53,787 bases of DNA from JAFAGX01 sp035623255. Lineage in GTDB: Bacteria; Acidobacteriota; Terriglobia; Terriglobales; Acidobacteriaceae. Within the stretch, counting starts at the first letter, position 1; each line of letters opens with the position of its first letter. Of this stretch, positions 34,811 to 43,795 are shown piece after piece. The DNA lies in the NCBI GenBank assembly GCA_035623255.1, contig DASPTU010000046.1, forward strand, positions 1 through 53,787, in the 5' to 3' direction. Below the pieces are notes generated by a model. That model saw only the letters and a program-made list of their open reading frames with translations. It was not told the origin of the DNA and ran no database searches. The translations under genes were made by a program, and so were the position numbers.

Positions 34811-35809
34811 ATGCCTGAAAACTTGACTCTGGGCCTTCTGCCCGAGCGCAAGCGCAACTGGCGTAATTTCGCCGCCAGCTATGGCATCGAGATCGTTCTG
34901 ATCCTGCTTCTTCTCGGTCTCAGGTTAATATTTCCCGACACCCTGCAATTCCGGCCAACCCAGGTCACGGAACTGATTCCGCCGCCATCCCCACAACCTG
35001 AACCGATCAAGATCGAGCCCCCGAAACCAGTTCCTGCACCCGTTCGCCTTCCCGTTCCCGTGACCCCGCCGAAACTTGTCGTGCCCAAGGAAGTAGTCGT
35101 TCAACCTAAGAAGCTCCCTGAGCCTCCCAAAATCGACGCTGAATTCAAACCACCGCAGTTGCAGGCAGCGCACGCGGTTGTGCCGAAAGTGGTTTATACC
35201 GGTTCATTCGGCAATTCAACCCCCGCCACCGTTAATGCGCCAATTCAGAAAGTACAGACAGGCGGCTTTGGCGATCCAAGCGGGTTGCCGGGTTCCGGCA
35301 AAGAAAATTCGCATCTCACCACCGCGAACCTAGGCTCATTCGATCTGCCACCCGGAGCGGGACAGGGCAACGGAGCTGGCGGAGCAAAAGGGGTACAGGG
35401 CACAATCGCCAGCGCGGGCTTCGGGAACGGAATCGCCATAGGAGACGGGCGGGGCGCTGTTGGTGCAGTGCAGAGCGCGGGTTTCGGTGCACAGGAGCTC
35501 GGTCATGCCGCGAACCGGCACACTGATGACGGTCCTCCGACAACTCCGGTAGAGATTACTTCCAAGCCGAATCCGGTCTATACCGACGAAGCCCGACAGC
35601 TCAAGATCGAAGGCGAAGTGCTGTTGGAAGTTATGTTCGGGGCTAATGGCCAGTTGCATGTTAATCGTGTAGTGCGCGGCCTGGGTCATGGGTTGGATGA
35701 AGCTGCGGTTAACGCAGCCAGCAGGATGCAGTTCAAGCCAGCTCTGCGCAACGGTTCCCCGGTAGATTCGACTTCGATCGTACACGTCATATTTCAACTC
35801 GCGTATTGA
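34811..35809 (+). CDS. TonB-family energy transducer with proline-rich linker and Gly-Phe-Gly repeats
   Basis: This 332-residue protein has an N-terminal cytoplasmic tail and a membrane helix (about 25-42, GIEIVLILLLLGLRLIF). A Pro/Lys/Glu-rich periplasmic spacer follows (about 50-110, PEPIKIEPPKPVPAPVRLP). A glycine-rich middle has five related TGSFG, TGGFG, LGSFD, SAGFG and SAGFG units (about 125-230). A C-terminal TonB domain closes the protein (about 245-332: PVYTDEARQLKIEGEVLLEV, AVNAASRMQFKPAL). TonB couples the proton gradient to outer-membrane receptors through ExbB/ExbD, which are not in this window. The M48 protease gene starts 29 bp downstream and may be co-transcribed. Confidence 0.9.
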   Translation: MPENLTLGLLPERKRNWRNFAASYGIEIVLILLLLGLRLIFPDTLQFRPTQVTELIPPPSPQPEPIKIEPPKPVPAPVRLPVPVTPPKLVVPKEVVVQPKKLPEPPKIDAEFKPPQLQAAHAVVPKVVYTGSFGNSTPATVNAPIQKVQTGGFGDPSGLPGSGKENSHLTTANLGSFDLPPGAGQGNGAGGAKGVQGTIASAGFGNGIAIGDGRGAVGAVQSAGFGAQELGHAANRHTDDGPPTTPVEITSKPNPVYTDEARQLKIEGEVLLEVMFGANGQLHVNRVVRGLGHGLDEAAVNAASRMQFKPALRNGSPVDSTSIVHVIFQLAY

Positions 35810-35838
35810 GAACTTTGCCGTACAGGAAGAGCTAACAG

Positions 35839-37575
35839 ATGAAGAATTGCAAACTGATTATGCATGTTGGCTTGCTGATCGCCATCAGCGCCACCGCACA
35901 GGATGCCGCGAAAGGTGCGCAGCAACCCAAGGTCCAGCCGGCCTCCGACAGTGCGGTGGTGGCCGCTCCAAAATCCGTTTCAGCGTCTCCCATGACGATG
36001 GAGCAGGTGATCGATCGTACCGTTCAACGCGAGCATGCCCTGATGAGCTTCCTGCGGACGCGAACACCCCTGGTTGAAACTTATCTGCAAAACCTCAAAC
36101 GCGATCCCGAACTCGGCGCTGTTCCGAAAGACGACCGTTATTTCCTTGGCCGCCTCGACCTGGCGAGTACCGTAGAGCGCCGCGACTATCTCTCCAAGGA
36201 TGAGAGCTTCGAGAAGAACCTGCTCGGCGGTTTCGGAAAGCTATTCAAATTGGAATACAACCCCATGGGATTTTCCTGGATGATCTTCGCCGATCGCGAG
36301 GAGTTTGACCGTGCCCATTACGATTTCAAGTACACCCGTCGCGAGTTTCTGGGCGATGTGCGCTGCCTGGTTTTCGATGTCACGCCAAAGAAAGATGCAG
36401 GGAAAGGCCGGTTCCTGGGCCGCATCTGGGTCGAAGATCAGGACTTCAACATTGTGCGCCTGAATGGTACTTACGCTCCCCGCCCCAAGAACGCTTACTT
36501 CTTCCACATGGACAGTTGGCGCGTCAACCTGATCCCCGGCTACTGGCTGCCGGCTTACATCTACAGCGAAGAAGGCGACTTCAGCTACGGTTCGAAAGAT
36601 AAGATGGCGTTCAAAGCCCAGACCCGCATCTGGGGCTACGACATCCAGAAGAAGTCACAGGAAAACGAACTGGCTCAGATCACTGTTGATTCGGTGAAGG
36701 ACGAAAGCGTCGCGGCCGCCGATCCATCTCCGCTTGCCGCTCAGCGCAAATGGCAGCAACAGGCGGAAGACAATGTTATCGAGCGCCTGGAGTCCGCGGG
36801 TCTGCTTGCGCCTGCAGGCGATGTCGACAAAATTCTGCTCACCGTCGTTAACAATCTGATGATCACCAACAACATCGAGCTTCCCGGCCAAGTTCGCACC
36901 CGTACCATGCTCACTTCCCCTCTTGAGACGTTCAGTGTGGGCAACACCATTGTGGTTAGCCGAGGGCTGATCGATGTTCTGCCCGACGAGGCGTGCCTGG
37001 CGATGGTGCTCTCCCACGAGCTTGGACACATTGTTCTGGGGCATAACCTCGGCAGCAAGTTTGCATTCACCGATCGCATGCTCTTTTCTGATCAGTCGAC
37101 TTATCAGAATTTCGGATTTCGACACAGCCCGGAAGAAGAAGCTGCCGCGGATGCGAAAGCCCTGGAGCTGCTTAAGAAATCTCCATATGGCAGCAAACTG
37201 GACTCCGCCAGCTTGTTCCTGAAGGAACTCTCGGCGCGAGCGCCAGAAATCTCAGCTCTGCTCACTCCCCACCTCGGCAACAGCTTCGTGAACGATAAAG
37301 GACAACTGGTCCGTATGCCGGCGCTCACAACGGCAGGACCTGAGTTAAAGACCGACAAGCTCGATCAAATCGCGGCACTACCTCTTGGAGGACGCCTGAA
37401 AGTGAACCCGTGGGATGATCGCGTTGAGATGGTAAAGGCCGCCCCGGTCACGATCGTCTCGGTCCGCGACAAGATGCCCTTCGAGGTGACGCCATTCTTT
37501 CCGCACCTGACTCGCATGGAAAGCGGGAACCCGGTGGCGACCACAACAGCAGCTAACCGCACAATTCAAAAGTAA
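35839..37575 (+). CDS. Secreted M48-family metalloprotease with intact zinc site
   Basis: This 578-residue protein begins with a signal peptide (about 1-20, cut near ATAQ). An N-terminal domain of unknown fold (about 50-290; DVRCLVFDVTPKK, GRFLGRIWVED) is followed by the M48 domain. It has SHELGHIVLGH with ligands H393 and H397, catalytic E394, and the third ligand E434 in an ExxAD motif. It should cleave proteins in the periplasm or outside the cell. The catalytic residues contrast with the M48-like protein at 5511-7370, which has lost them. It follows tonB by 29 bp. Confidence 0.9.
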   Translation: MKNCKLIMHVGLLIAISATAQDAAKGAQQPKVQPASDSAVVAAPKSVSASPMTMEQVIDRTVQREHALMSFLRTRTPLVETYLQNLKRDPELGAVPKDDRYFLGRLDLASTVERRDYLSKDESFEKNLLGGFGKLFKLEYNPMGFSWMIFADREEFDRAHYDFKYTRREFLGDVRCLVFDVTPKKDAGKGRFLGRIWVEDQDFNIVRLNGTYAPRPKNAYFFHMDSWRVNLIPGYWLPAYIYSEEGDFSYGSKDKMAFKAQTRIWGYDIQKKSQENELAQITVDSVKDESVAAADPSPLAAQRKWQQQAEDNVIERLESAGLLAPAGDVDKILLTVVNNLMITNNIELPGQVRTRTMLTSPLETFSVGNTIVVSRGLIDVLPDEACLAMVLSHELGHIVLGHNLGSKFAFTDRMLFSDQSTYQNFGFRHSPEEEAAADAKALELLKKSPYGSKLDSASLFLKELSARAPEISALLTPHLGNSFVNDKGQLVRMPALTTAGPELKTDKLDQIAALPLGGRLKVNPWDDRVEMVKAAPVTIVSVRDKMPFEVTPFFPHLTRMESGNPVATTTAANRTIQK

Positions 37576-37713
37576 TCCAAACTTGACCGCGCTACCCTTT
37601 GCGATTCGAAGGGTGAGCTGTTCAAGTCAGTTGCTCGACATACCCAGGAAAGTCCGCCCGGGATGCAAAACTATTCACCCGGCAATCAAAAAAACCTGAC
37701 GACGGCACAATTT

Positions 37714-37788
37714 GGGGGTACGATGGTCACGATTTGCGGTGATTCTGGTCACCGCAAGGATCGTCCTGGCAAGCCTTAAATGAACTGT
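37714..37788 (+). promoter_or_regulatory. gdhA promoter with CRP/FNR-type operator
   Basis: TTGCGGTGA-TTCTGG-TCACCGCAA (37734-37757) is a perfect 9-bp inverted repeat with a 6-nt spacer and a GTGA-N6-TCAC core, centre 37745.5. A -10-like TTAAAT lies at 37776-37781, putting the start near 37788 and the operator centre near -42. A degenerate second site, GGTA-CGATGG-TCAC (37717-37730), is centred exactly 22 bp upstream. The layout is that of a class II CRP/FNR-dependent promoter. The regulator is not in the window. Confidence 0.6.
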
Positions 37789-37871
37789 AACCCGGTGTCG
37801 CCCGACACATTGAATACGCGCTTCAGCCTGCCTCATCGGAAAGCCTTTGTACATATAAGGAGGGTACTATC

Positions 37872-39263
37872 ATGAGCGTTATGACACCGCCCAACGTTAA
37901 GACGGGCGATTATATTGAAGAAGTTTTAACCACCGTCAAGGCAAAAAATCCAGCCGAACCCGAATTCCACCAAGCCGTACAGGAAGTCCTTGATTCTCTC
38001 CGTCTGGTTCTCCAGAGACATCCGGAGTATCGTTCAGCCAAAATCCTCGAGAGGATCACGGAGCCAGAGCGGGTCATTATGTTCCGCGTGCCATGGTTTG
38101 ACGATCGCGGGGAAATCCAGGTGAATCGCGGCTTCCGCATTGAGATGAACAGCGCCATCGGCCCCTACAAGGGCGGATTGCGTTTCCACCCATCCGTGAA
38201 CCTTGGCATTCTGAAATTCCTGGCATTTGAGCAGGTCTTTAAGAACTCGCTCACAACGCTGCCTATGGGCGGAGGCAAGGGCGGATCGGATTTCGATCCC
38301 AAGGGCAAGAGCGACAACGAAGTGATGCGGTTCTGCCAGAGCTTCATGACCGAACTCTGCCGCCACATCGGCCCGGATACCGACGTTCCTGCCGGAGACA
38401 TCGGCGTTGGCGGACGCGAAATTGGGTTCCTGTTCGGCCAGTACAAGAGAATTCGTAACGAATTCACTGGCGTGCTGACCGGCAAGGGGCTGGCCTGGGG
38501 TGGTTCACTGATTCGTCCCGAGGCCACCGGCTATGGCTGCGTCTACTTTGCAGCGGAAATGCTGAAGACTCGAAAGGAGACGCTGGAAGGCAAACTCTGC
38601 CTGGTTTCGGGCAGCGGCAACGTTTCTCAATACACGATTGAGAAGCTGCTGCAACTCGGAGCGAAGCCGATTACCTGCTCCGATTCCGACGGTGTGATCT
38701 TCGATCCAGACGGAGTTAATCACGAGAAGCTTGCTTTTGTCATGGAGCTGAAGAATGTCCGCCGTGGACGCATCCGCGAGTATGCGGACAAGTTCAAGAA
38801 GGCCGTCTTCATGCCCACCGATATCAAGCTCGACCACAATCCGATCTGGAACATCAAGGCGGATTGCGCGTTCCCGAGCGCAACGCAGAATGAAATCAAG
38901 AAAAAAGACGCTGAGAACTTGCTGAAGAACGGCTGCAAACTGGTTGCCGAGGGCGCGAATATGCCAAGCACGCTCGAAGCTACCAAGACGTTCCTCGATG
39001 CCAAAATTCTCTACGGACCGGCGAAAGCGGCGAACGCCGGTGGTGTGGCAACCTCGGGGCTGGAAATGTCACAGAATAGCCAGCGGCTGAGCTGGACCCG
39101 CGAGGAAGTGGACGATCGGCTGCACAAGATCATGATCGCCATCCACCACACTTGCTACGAGACGGCCGAGAAATATGGCACACCGGGCAACCTGGTGAAC
39201 GGCGCCAACATTGGCGGCTTCCTCAAGGTCGCCAATGCCATGCTGGACCAGGGGCTAGTGTAG
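37872..39263 (+). CDS. gdhA: Glutamate dehydrogenase (hexameric, NADP-type likely)
   Basis: This 463-residue enzyme interconverts 2-oxoglutarate plus ammonia and glutamate. Motifs: AIGPYKGGLRFHPSVN (substrate site), LPMGGGKGGSDFDPKGK with the catalytic lysine region, PAGDIGVGGREIGFL, and a Rossmann domain from about residue 230 (VSGSGNVSQYTIEKL) in which SGSGNV binds the nucleotide. Length and motifs match the small-subunit bacterial class I enzymes, most of which use NADPH. AAGGAGGG (37857-37864) is a strong ribosome site. It has its own promoter with a CRP/FNR-type operator and ends at a strong hairpin. Confidence 0.95.
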   Translation: MSVMTPPNVKTGDYIEEVLTTVKAKNPAEPEFHQAVQEVLDSLRLVLQRHPEYRSAKILERITEPERVIMFRVPWFDDRGEIQVNRGFRIEMNSAIGPYKGGLRFHPSVNLGILKFLAFEQVFKNSLTTLPMGGGKGGSDFDPKGKSDNEVMRFCQSFMTELCRHIGPDTDVPAGDIGVGGREIGFLFGQYKRIRNEFTGVLTGKGLAWGGSLIRPEATGYGCVYFAAEMLKTRKETLEGKLCLVSGSGNVSQYTIEKLLQLGAKPITCSDSDGVIFDPDGVNHEKLAFVMELKNVRRGRIREYADKFKKAVFMPTDIKLDHNPIWNIKADCAFPSATQNEIKKKDAENLLKNGCKLVAEGANMPSTLEATKTFLDAKILYGPAKAANAGGVATSGLEMSQNSQRLSWTREEVDDRLHKIMIAIHHTCYETAEKYGTPGNLVNGANIGGFLKVANAMLDQGLV

Positions 39264-39287
39264 AGTCGCGGGCTTCTGCAGTATGAT

Positions 39288-39311
39288 GCGGGGTGGAGTG
39301 ATCCACCCCGC
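39288..39311 (+). terminator. Strong hairpin after gdhA
   Basis: GCGGGGTGGA (39288-39297) and TCCACCCCGC (39302-39311) form a perfect 10-bp stem closed by a GTGA tetraloop, which as RNA is a stable GNRA loop. Only a weak T-stretch (GTCTTTAG) follows. It should stabilise the gdhA 3' end and may also end transcription. Confidence 0.65.
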
Positions 39312-39438
39312 GAGTCTTTAGATGGCCGGTCATGATCCTGACGCCTGGAAGGGATCCAAGCGCTTTTTGGGCGACTCCCGAGCAACTTTTGTCGCGCTGG
39401 TGTAACTAGGTCGCGAAAAAGCAAAGCATGAGGTGATT

Positions 39439-40347
39439 CTATTTGTTTAAACGAATGCTCCTGATCACGATTCTGCCTTCCGTTGTCACGAGCACGATGG
39501 ATGCCGATGTGGCATTCTCGGAAAGACCGACTCCGGAAACTTGAAAGATCAGCGGAAGAGAGGGTTCGAGTTCTTGGCTGACCGTGCCGCCAGGGCCCCA
39601 GGTTTTTCGTGTGCCAATCTGCACAACCGATTTCGACATGTTGTATATGATGCCGCTCGTGCTTTGGTTCCCTAGATTGTCGACGATATTTGTCCTTCGA
39701 TCATCGACCACTAGCACGGCACGGTCTATTCCTCGGTTAGTCACCGTACCGTGGCACTCGACCTTGCCTGCTGTCCGAGACACGAAGACGTTGGAGTCGG
39801 GGTTATAGGACGCAGAGAAGACGCGACAGCCTTCTATCGAAAAAAGGAAGCTCCCGATTTCGCCATCTGCCGAGTCGGTCGGTTCGGGTTGTTTCAAGGA
39901 CTTCACTGCAGTGGCGGCTCGCCCGCTGGTTGGGGGTGGCGCCGCACTCGCCTCGTCGGCCATTGCTTCCTGTGGCTCCAGTTTCTTCGACTCGATATCC
40001 GACATCGCTGGACCAGGCGTTGGTAGCGGCCTGATGGTAGCGCGTGGCGCCTGGTTCTTGGAGCCAGAAGACGGGCTTGGCTGCGGCTGTAGCACCGTGG
40101 CATCCTTCGGTCTGCCCGGTTTGCGCTGATTCGAGTCCGCTAGCTGTTGCTGATCGGTCTTCCCGCTCGATGGGACTCCGCTGCCGGCTCCCCTGAGCCT
40201 TGCCCGATCCGCAACGATGAATTGCACGATTAAGCCAGCAATTACTGTGACCACAATCAGGAGGAGAGAGTCCACCCACCAAATCTGCCACCATTCAGTC
40301 TTTACCCGGACAATCGGAATCTCAGGCTTTGGTCTGTGGTTCGGCAT
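39439..40347 (-). CDS. Membrane-anchored hypothetical protein with beta-rich C-terminal domain
   Basis: This 302-residue protein has a single membrane helix at about 26-46 (WWVDSLLLIVVTVIAGLIVQFIV) and a long disordered linker rich in Pro, Ser, Gln and Ala (about 50-165). A C-terminal domain of about 135 residues shows alternating beta strands (CHGTVTNRGIDRAVLVVDDRRTNIVDN), ending in TTEGRIVIRSIRLNK. The layout suggests an extracytoplasmic domain held by a flexible tether. No family is recognised and no neighbour shares its strand, so no role is assigned. Confidence 0.68.
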   Translation of the reverse strand: MPNHRPKPEIPIVRVKTEWWQIWWVDSLLLIVVTVIAGLIVQFIVADRARLRGAGSGVPSSGKTDQQQLADSNQRKPGRPKDATVLQPQPSPSSGSKNQAPRATIRPLPTPGPAMSDIESKKLEPQEAMADEASAAPPPTSGRAATAVKSLKQPEPTDSADGEIGSFLFSIEGCRVFSASYNPDSNVFVSRTAGKVECHGTVTNRGIDRAVLVVDDRRTNIVDNLGNQSTSGIIYNMSKSVVQIGTRKTWGPGGTVSQELEPSLPLIFQVSGVGLSENATSASIVLVTTEGRIVIRSIRLNK

Positions 40348-40566
40348 TCCGTTCCAGCCCCTGTTTTCTTGGATAGAATACTTGATACTCGGCCGGCCTC
40401 CTAGCTGAGCATAGAACCTTCCGGTGAAATGGGTGCTGGAGACCTGCGAAAGATGCAGGCCGCTCGCGGGAAGCTTGCCTGCCCTTCAACCGGGGATTTG
40501 GGGCGTTGGTGGACTCCTACACAAGCCGTCGGTACTAGCCTGATAGGGTCCTTCTTTGCACTCGGT

Positions 40567-40614
40567 ATGAACACATTCACAGCGACTTGAGAATCAACTT
40601 GGTCTAAGATATTT
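40567..40614 (+). promoter_or_regulatory. Possible CRP/FNR-type half-matching site before the receiver/ATP-grasp gene
   Basis: ATGA-ACACAT-TCACA (40567-40581) matches the TGA-N6-TCA core, and TAAGAT (40605-40610) is a -10-like hexamer about 31 bp from its centre. That would start transcription at the GTG start codon itself, making a leaderless mRNA, which agrees with the absence of a ribosome site. This is weaker than the three sites at gdhA, nfnA and 46387. Confidence 0.3.
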
Positions 40615-43602
40615 GTGGTGATCGCTCACACGGCCCCCGACCCGATCGTCGACGCGGAACGCCTGTTCGAAGGTTTCGAGAACCTGATGCCCTTCCGCGT
40701 GCAGGACATCCTTCTCGTTTCCAGCCTCTACGATTCTTTCATTCTGCGCGAAGACGGCCGCCTCAACGAGCTTTTAATCGGGGAATCCCTCGAACTGAAT
40801 CTGCAGCAGATTCCCGGAATCACCCACGTTCCAACCGGCGGGGAGGCTTTAGCCATTGCGCGCGCCCAGCCGCGCTTCAACCTGATCGTTACCAATCTCG
40901 AAGTGGGAGACATGGACGCGGCCCAACTGGCGGCCGAGGTCAAAGCCGCTGGCCTCGATATCCCCGTTGTCGTGCTGGCCTACGATTATCGGCAGATCAA
41001 GCGATTTATCGAACGCAATCCGGTTAACGATCTTGAGTGGATTTTCCTCTGGCAAGGCAACATCCGCATTCTGATCTCGATCGTCAAGTACATCGAAGAC
41101 AAACGCAACGTCCTGCATGACACGCACGCCATCGGCGTGCCTGTCATCCTCGTGGTCGAAGACAACATCCGCTATTACTCGTCGTTCCTGCCGGCCATCT
41201 ATACCGAGCTAATTACCCAATCCAAGCGCGTCATCCGCGAAGGACTGAACGTGTCGCACAAACTGATGCGGATGCGCGCGCGGCCAAAGATTCTGCTTAG
41301 TTCGACGTACGAAGATGCCGTGCGCGAGGCGATGGAGTACCGGGAGTATCTGCTCGGCGTCGTTTCCGACGTTGAATTTCCCATGGGAGGAGAACTGAGT
41401 ACCGAGGCGGGGTTCAAGCTCGCTCATCTGGTGCGCGAGGAAGTGCCCGATGTTCCCATCGTGCTGCAATCCAGCCGCACCGAGTTTCGGGGCCGCGCCC
41501 AGTCCGAGGGATTCTCGTTTCTCCGTAAGCGCTCACCCACCCTGCTTAAAGATTTGCGCCGTTTCCTCATGGACCAGGCTGGTTTTGGAGATTTCATTTT
41601 TCGCCTGCCCGACGGCACGGAGGTAGCTCGCGCCAGCGATCTGCACGAACTGGAGACGAGGCTCGCCGAGGTCCCGGGAGAAAGCATCGCCTACCATAGC
41701 GAGCGTAACCACTTCTCGCGCTGGCTGCGGGCGCGCACCGAGTTTGCCCTGGCCCAAAAGCTGCGTCCGCGAAAAGTCTCAGATTTTCCCACAGTCGAGG
41801 ATCTGCGGCACGATCTAATCGACTCCATCACTGAATACCGTGCCGAGCAGAGCCAGGTGCTGATCGGCGATTTCAACCCGTCGACCTTCCAGTCCACGGA
41901 CAATTATTTTCTTCGAATCGGAGGCGGTTCGCTCGGCGGCAAGGCCCGCGGACTGGCCTTCGTTCGGCATCTTCTCCACAATAACCGGATTGCTCGCCGC
42001 TTTCCCGGTGTTCGGATTGCCGTGCCACCGAGCCTCGTGTTGGCCACCGATATCTTCGACCGCTTTCTCGCCGAAAATAATCTCCTCGACTTCGCCATGC
42101 ACTGTGCGGACGACGCGCAAATTCGCGAGCGTTTCCTGGGTTCAACATTGCCGGCTTCCTTGCGAGAGAACCTTCTGGCCTTTCTCTCGGAGGTGCGCTA
42201 TCCGCTGGCAGTTCGCTCCTCCAGCCTGCTCGAAGATTCCCAATACCAGCCGTTCACCGGCGTTTACGAAACCTTCATGCTGGGCAACCAGCATTCTGAC
42301 CTGGTGGTTCGGCTGGAACAGCTGATGGAAGCGGTCAAGCGGGTTTATGCCTCGACCTTCAGTCAGCATGCCAAAGCTTATGTGCGCGCCACCCCCTACC
42401 GACTTGAAGAAGAAAAAATGGCGGTGATTGTCCAGCAAGTGGTAGGAACAGTTCATGGGCAGCGTTTTTATCCGGATTTCTCCGGCGTCGTACGCTCACA
42501 CAATTTCTATCCCGTGCTGCCGATGAAGGCCACCGATGGCATCGCGGCCGTAGCGCTTGGCCTGGGACGCACCGTGGTAGACGGCGGCAAGTGTCTGACC
42601 TTCTGCCCACGTTATCCGCGGAACATTGTTCAGTTCTCGTCCGTGGAAGATATTCTCGCAAACTCGCAGCGCGAGTTCTGGGCTTTGGAACTGAATCATA
42701 CCCGGCATTCCTCCGACGCGGTCACCGAGCTGCGCGAAGTCCGGTTCGGCCTCGAGTCTGCAGAAAAAGACCAGACTCTGGGCAATCTCGGCTCAACTTA
42801 TTCGGTCGACAATCACGCAGTTTACGACGGCATCAGCCGGCCAGGTGCGCGCATCGTAAGCTTCGCGCCAATTCTGAAACACGGCGTCTTCCCGCTCGCA
42901 GGAGTTCTGGAACAGTTGATCAAAATCGGAGAAGACGCTTTCGGCCGCCCCGTAGAGATGGAATTCGCGGTGCGCCTGCCTCAAAGCCCAGACGGGTCAG
43001 CCGAATTTGGATTTCTGCAGATCCGGCCACTGGTCTTGTCGCGGGAAGGCGAAGAGCTGCGAATGGCGGAAGTTGCCCCGTACCAGCTTGTCTGTCAAAG
43101 CTCAAAGGTCCTGGGCAATGGCCGCATCAGCGATTTGTGCGATGTCGTCGTCGTGGATGTTCATCGCTTTGAGCGTGTCCGAAGCCAGGAAGTTGCAGAA
43201 TGTGTCGCTCAGCTCAACTCCAAGCTGAACGACAGCAGCACACCATATCTGCTGATTGGCGTGGGCCGCTGGGGATCAAACGATCCCTGGCTGGGAATTC
43301 CGGTAGAGTGGGACGAAATCTCGGCTGCGCGCGTCATCGTCGAAGCCGGCTTTCGCGACTATCGCGTCACCCCGTCACAAGGCAGCCACTTCTTTCAAAA
43401 TCTCACCGCTTTCCAGGTCGGATATTTCACCGTCAATCCCGACGCCGGCGAGGGTTTCGTCGATTGGCAATGGCTCGGGTCGCAGGCTGCGGTCGAAGAG
43501 CAAGGCTGCGTGCGCCATCTGCGCTTCGACAAACCGCTAATTGTCGTCATGAACGGCAAGACCAGCCAGGGAATGATATTCAAACCGGAATGCGCCACGT
43601 AG
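40615..43602 (+). CDS. Pseudo-receiver/receiver/PEP-synthase-like ATP-grasp fusion protein
   Basis: This is a 995-residue protein from GTG 40615 (GTG 40618 equally possible). The first domain (about 30-165) is receiver-like but has Asn in the phospho-acceptor place (VTNLEVGDMD) and no acid pair. The second (about 177-325) is a true receiver with E182-D183, D252 (SDVEFP) and K305 (FLRKRSP). From about 430 an ATP-grasp domain of the PEP synthase/PPDK N-terminal type follows: GGGSLGGKARGLAF, RSSSLLEDSQYQPFTGVYET, ending FLQIRPL. The phospho-histidine swivel domain and PEP barrel of full enzymes are missing; instead a C-terminal domain of about 190 residues (VGRWGSNDPWLGIP, SQGSHFFQNLT) is present. 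It probably phosphorylates an unknown target or metabolite under two-component control. Confidence 0.85.
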   Translation: MVIAHTAPDPIVDAERLFEGFENLMPFRVQDILLVSSLYDSFILREDGRLNELLIGESLELNLQQIPGITHVPTGGEALAIARAQPRFNLIVTNLEVGDMDAAQLAAEVKAAGLDIPVVVLAYDYRQIKRFIERNPVNDLEWIFLWQGNIRILISIVKYIEDKRNVLHDTHAIGVPVILVVEDNIRYYSSFLPAIYTELITQSKRVIREGLNVSHKLMRMRARPKILLSSTYEDAVREAMEYREYLLGVVSDVEFPMGGELSTEAGFKLAHLVREEVPDVPIVLQSSRTEFRGRAQSEGFSFLRKRSPTLLKDLRRFLMDQAGFGDFIFRLPDGTEVARASDLHELETRLAEVPGESIAYHSERNHFSRWLRARTEFALAQKLRPRKVSDFPTVEDLRHDLIDSITEYRAEQSQVLIGDFNPSTFQSTDNYFLRIGGGSLGGKARGLAFVRHLLHNNRIARRFPGVRIAVPPSLVLATDIFDRFLAENNLLDFAMHCADDAQIRERFLGSTLPASLRENLLAFLSEVRYPLAVRSSSLLEDSQYQPFTGVYETFMLGNQHSDLVVRLEQLMEAVKRVYASTFSQHAKAYVRATPYRLEEEKMAVIVQQVVGTVHGQRFYPDFSGVVRSHNFYPVLPMKATDGIAAVALGLGRTVVDGGKCLTFCPRYPRNIVQFSSVEDILANSQREFWALELNHTRHSSDAVTELREVRFGLESAEKDQTLGNLGSTYSVDNHAVYDGISRPGARIVSFAPILKHGVFPLAGVLEQLIKIGEDAFGRPVEMEFAVRLPQSPDGSAEFGFLQIRPLVLSREGEELRMAEVAPYQLVCQSSKVLGNGRISDLCDVVVVDVHRFERVRSQEVAECVAQLNSKLNDSSTPYLLIGVGRWGSNDPWLGIPVEWDEISAARVIVEAGFRDYRVTPSQGSHFFQNLTAFQVGYFTVNPDAGEGFVDWQWLGSQAAVEEQGCVRHLRFDKPLIVVMNGKTSQGMIFKPECAT

Positions 43603-43698
43603 GTGCAGACGCCTCGTCTGCCCGGCCGAGCAACGCCCGGCCAACGGCGCCCTGCTGAGCTTCGCTCAGCCGCCCAGACGAGGGCGTCTGGGCCTACG
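43598..43698. repeat. Composite palindromic repeat between the fusion gene and nfnA
   Basis: Imperfect inverted arms of about 27 bp run at 43598-43626 and 43672-43698: both read CGTAGG, then CAGACGCC, then TCGTCTG when compared on one strand. The arms enclose a second perfect hairpin GCTGAGC-TTC-GCTCAGC (43654-43670) and a GCCCGGCC direct repeat (43620-43627, 43635-43642). The stop codon of the fusion gene (43600-43602) lies in the left arm. It looks like a member of an interspersed palindrome family and could terminate or protect the upstream mRNA. Confidence 0.65.
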
Positions 43699-43713
43699 CA
43701 AATCGTGGTTACC

Positions 43714-43788
43714 CTCGTGACCGCCACTTCCCTCTCTCGTGACCCCTGTCACAGCCCACCTGTCCCCATTTTCCCGACAATATTGACG
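43714..43788 (+). promoter_or_regulatory. nfnA promoter with tandem CRP/FNR-type sites
   Basis: CGTGA-CCCCTG-TCACA (43738-43753, centre 43745.5) lies 30.5 bp before a -10-like GACAAT (43776-43781). CTCGTGACC is repeated at 43714-43722 and 43736-43744, so a second site with one good half (GTGA-CCGCCA-CTTC) is centred exactly 22 bp upstream. The predicted start near 43788 leaves an 8-nt leader before ATG 43796 with no ribosome site. Confidence 0.6.
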
Positions 43789-43795
43789 GGCACGC

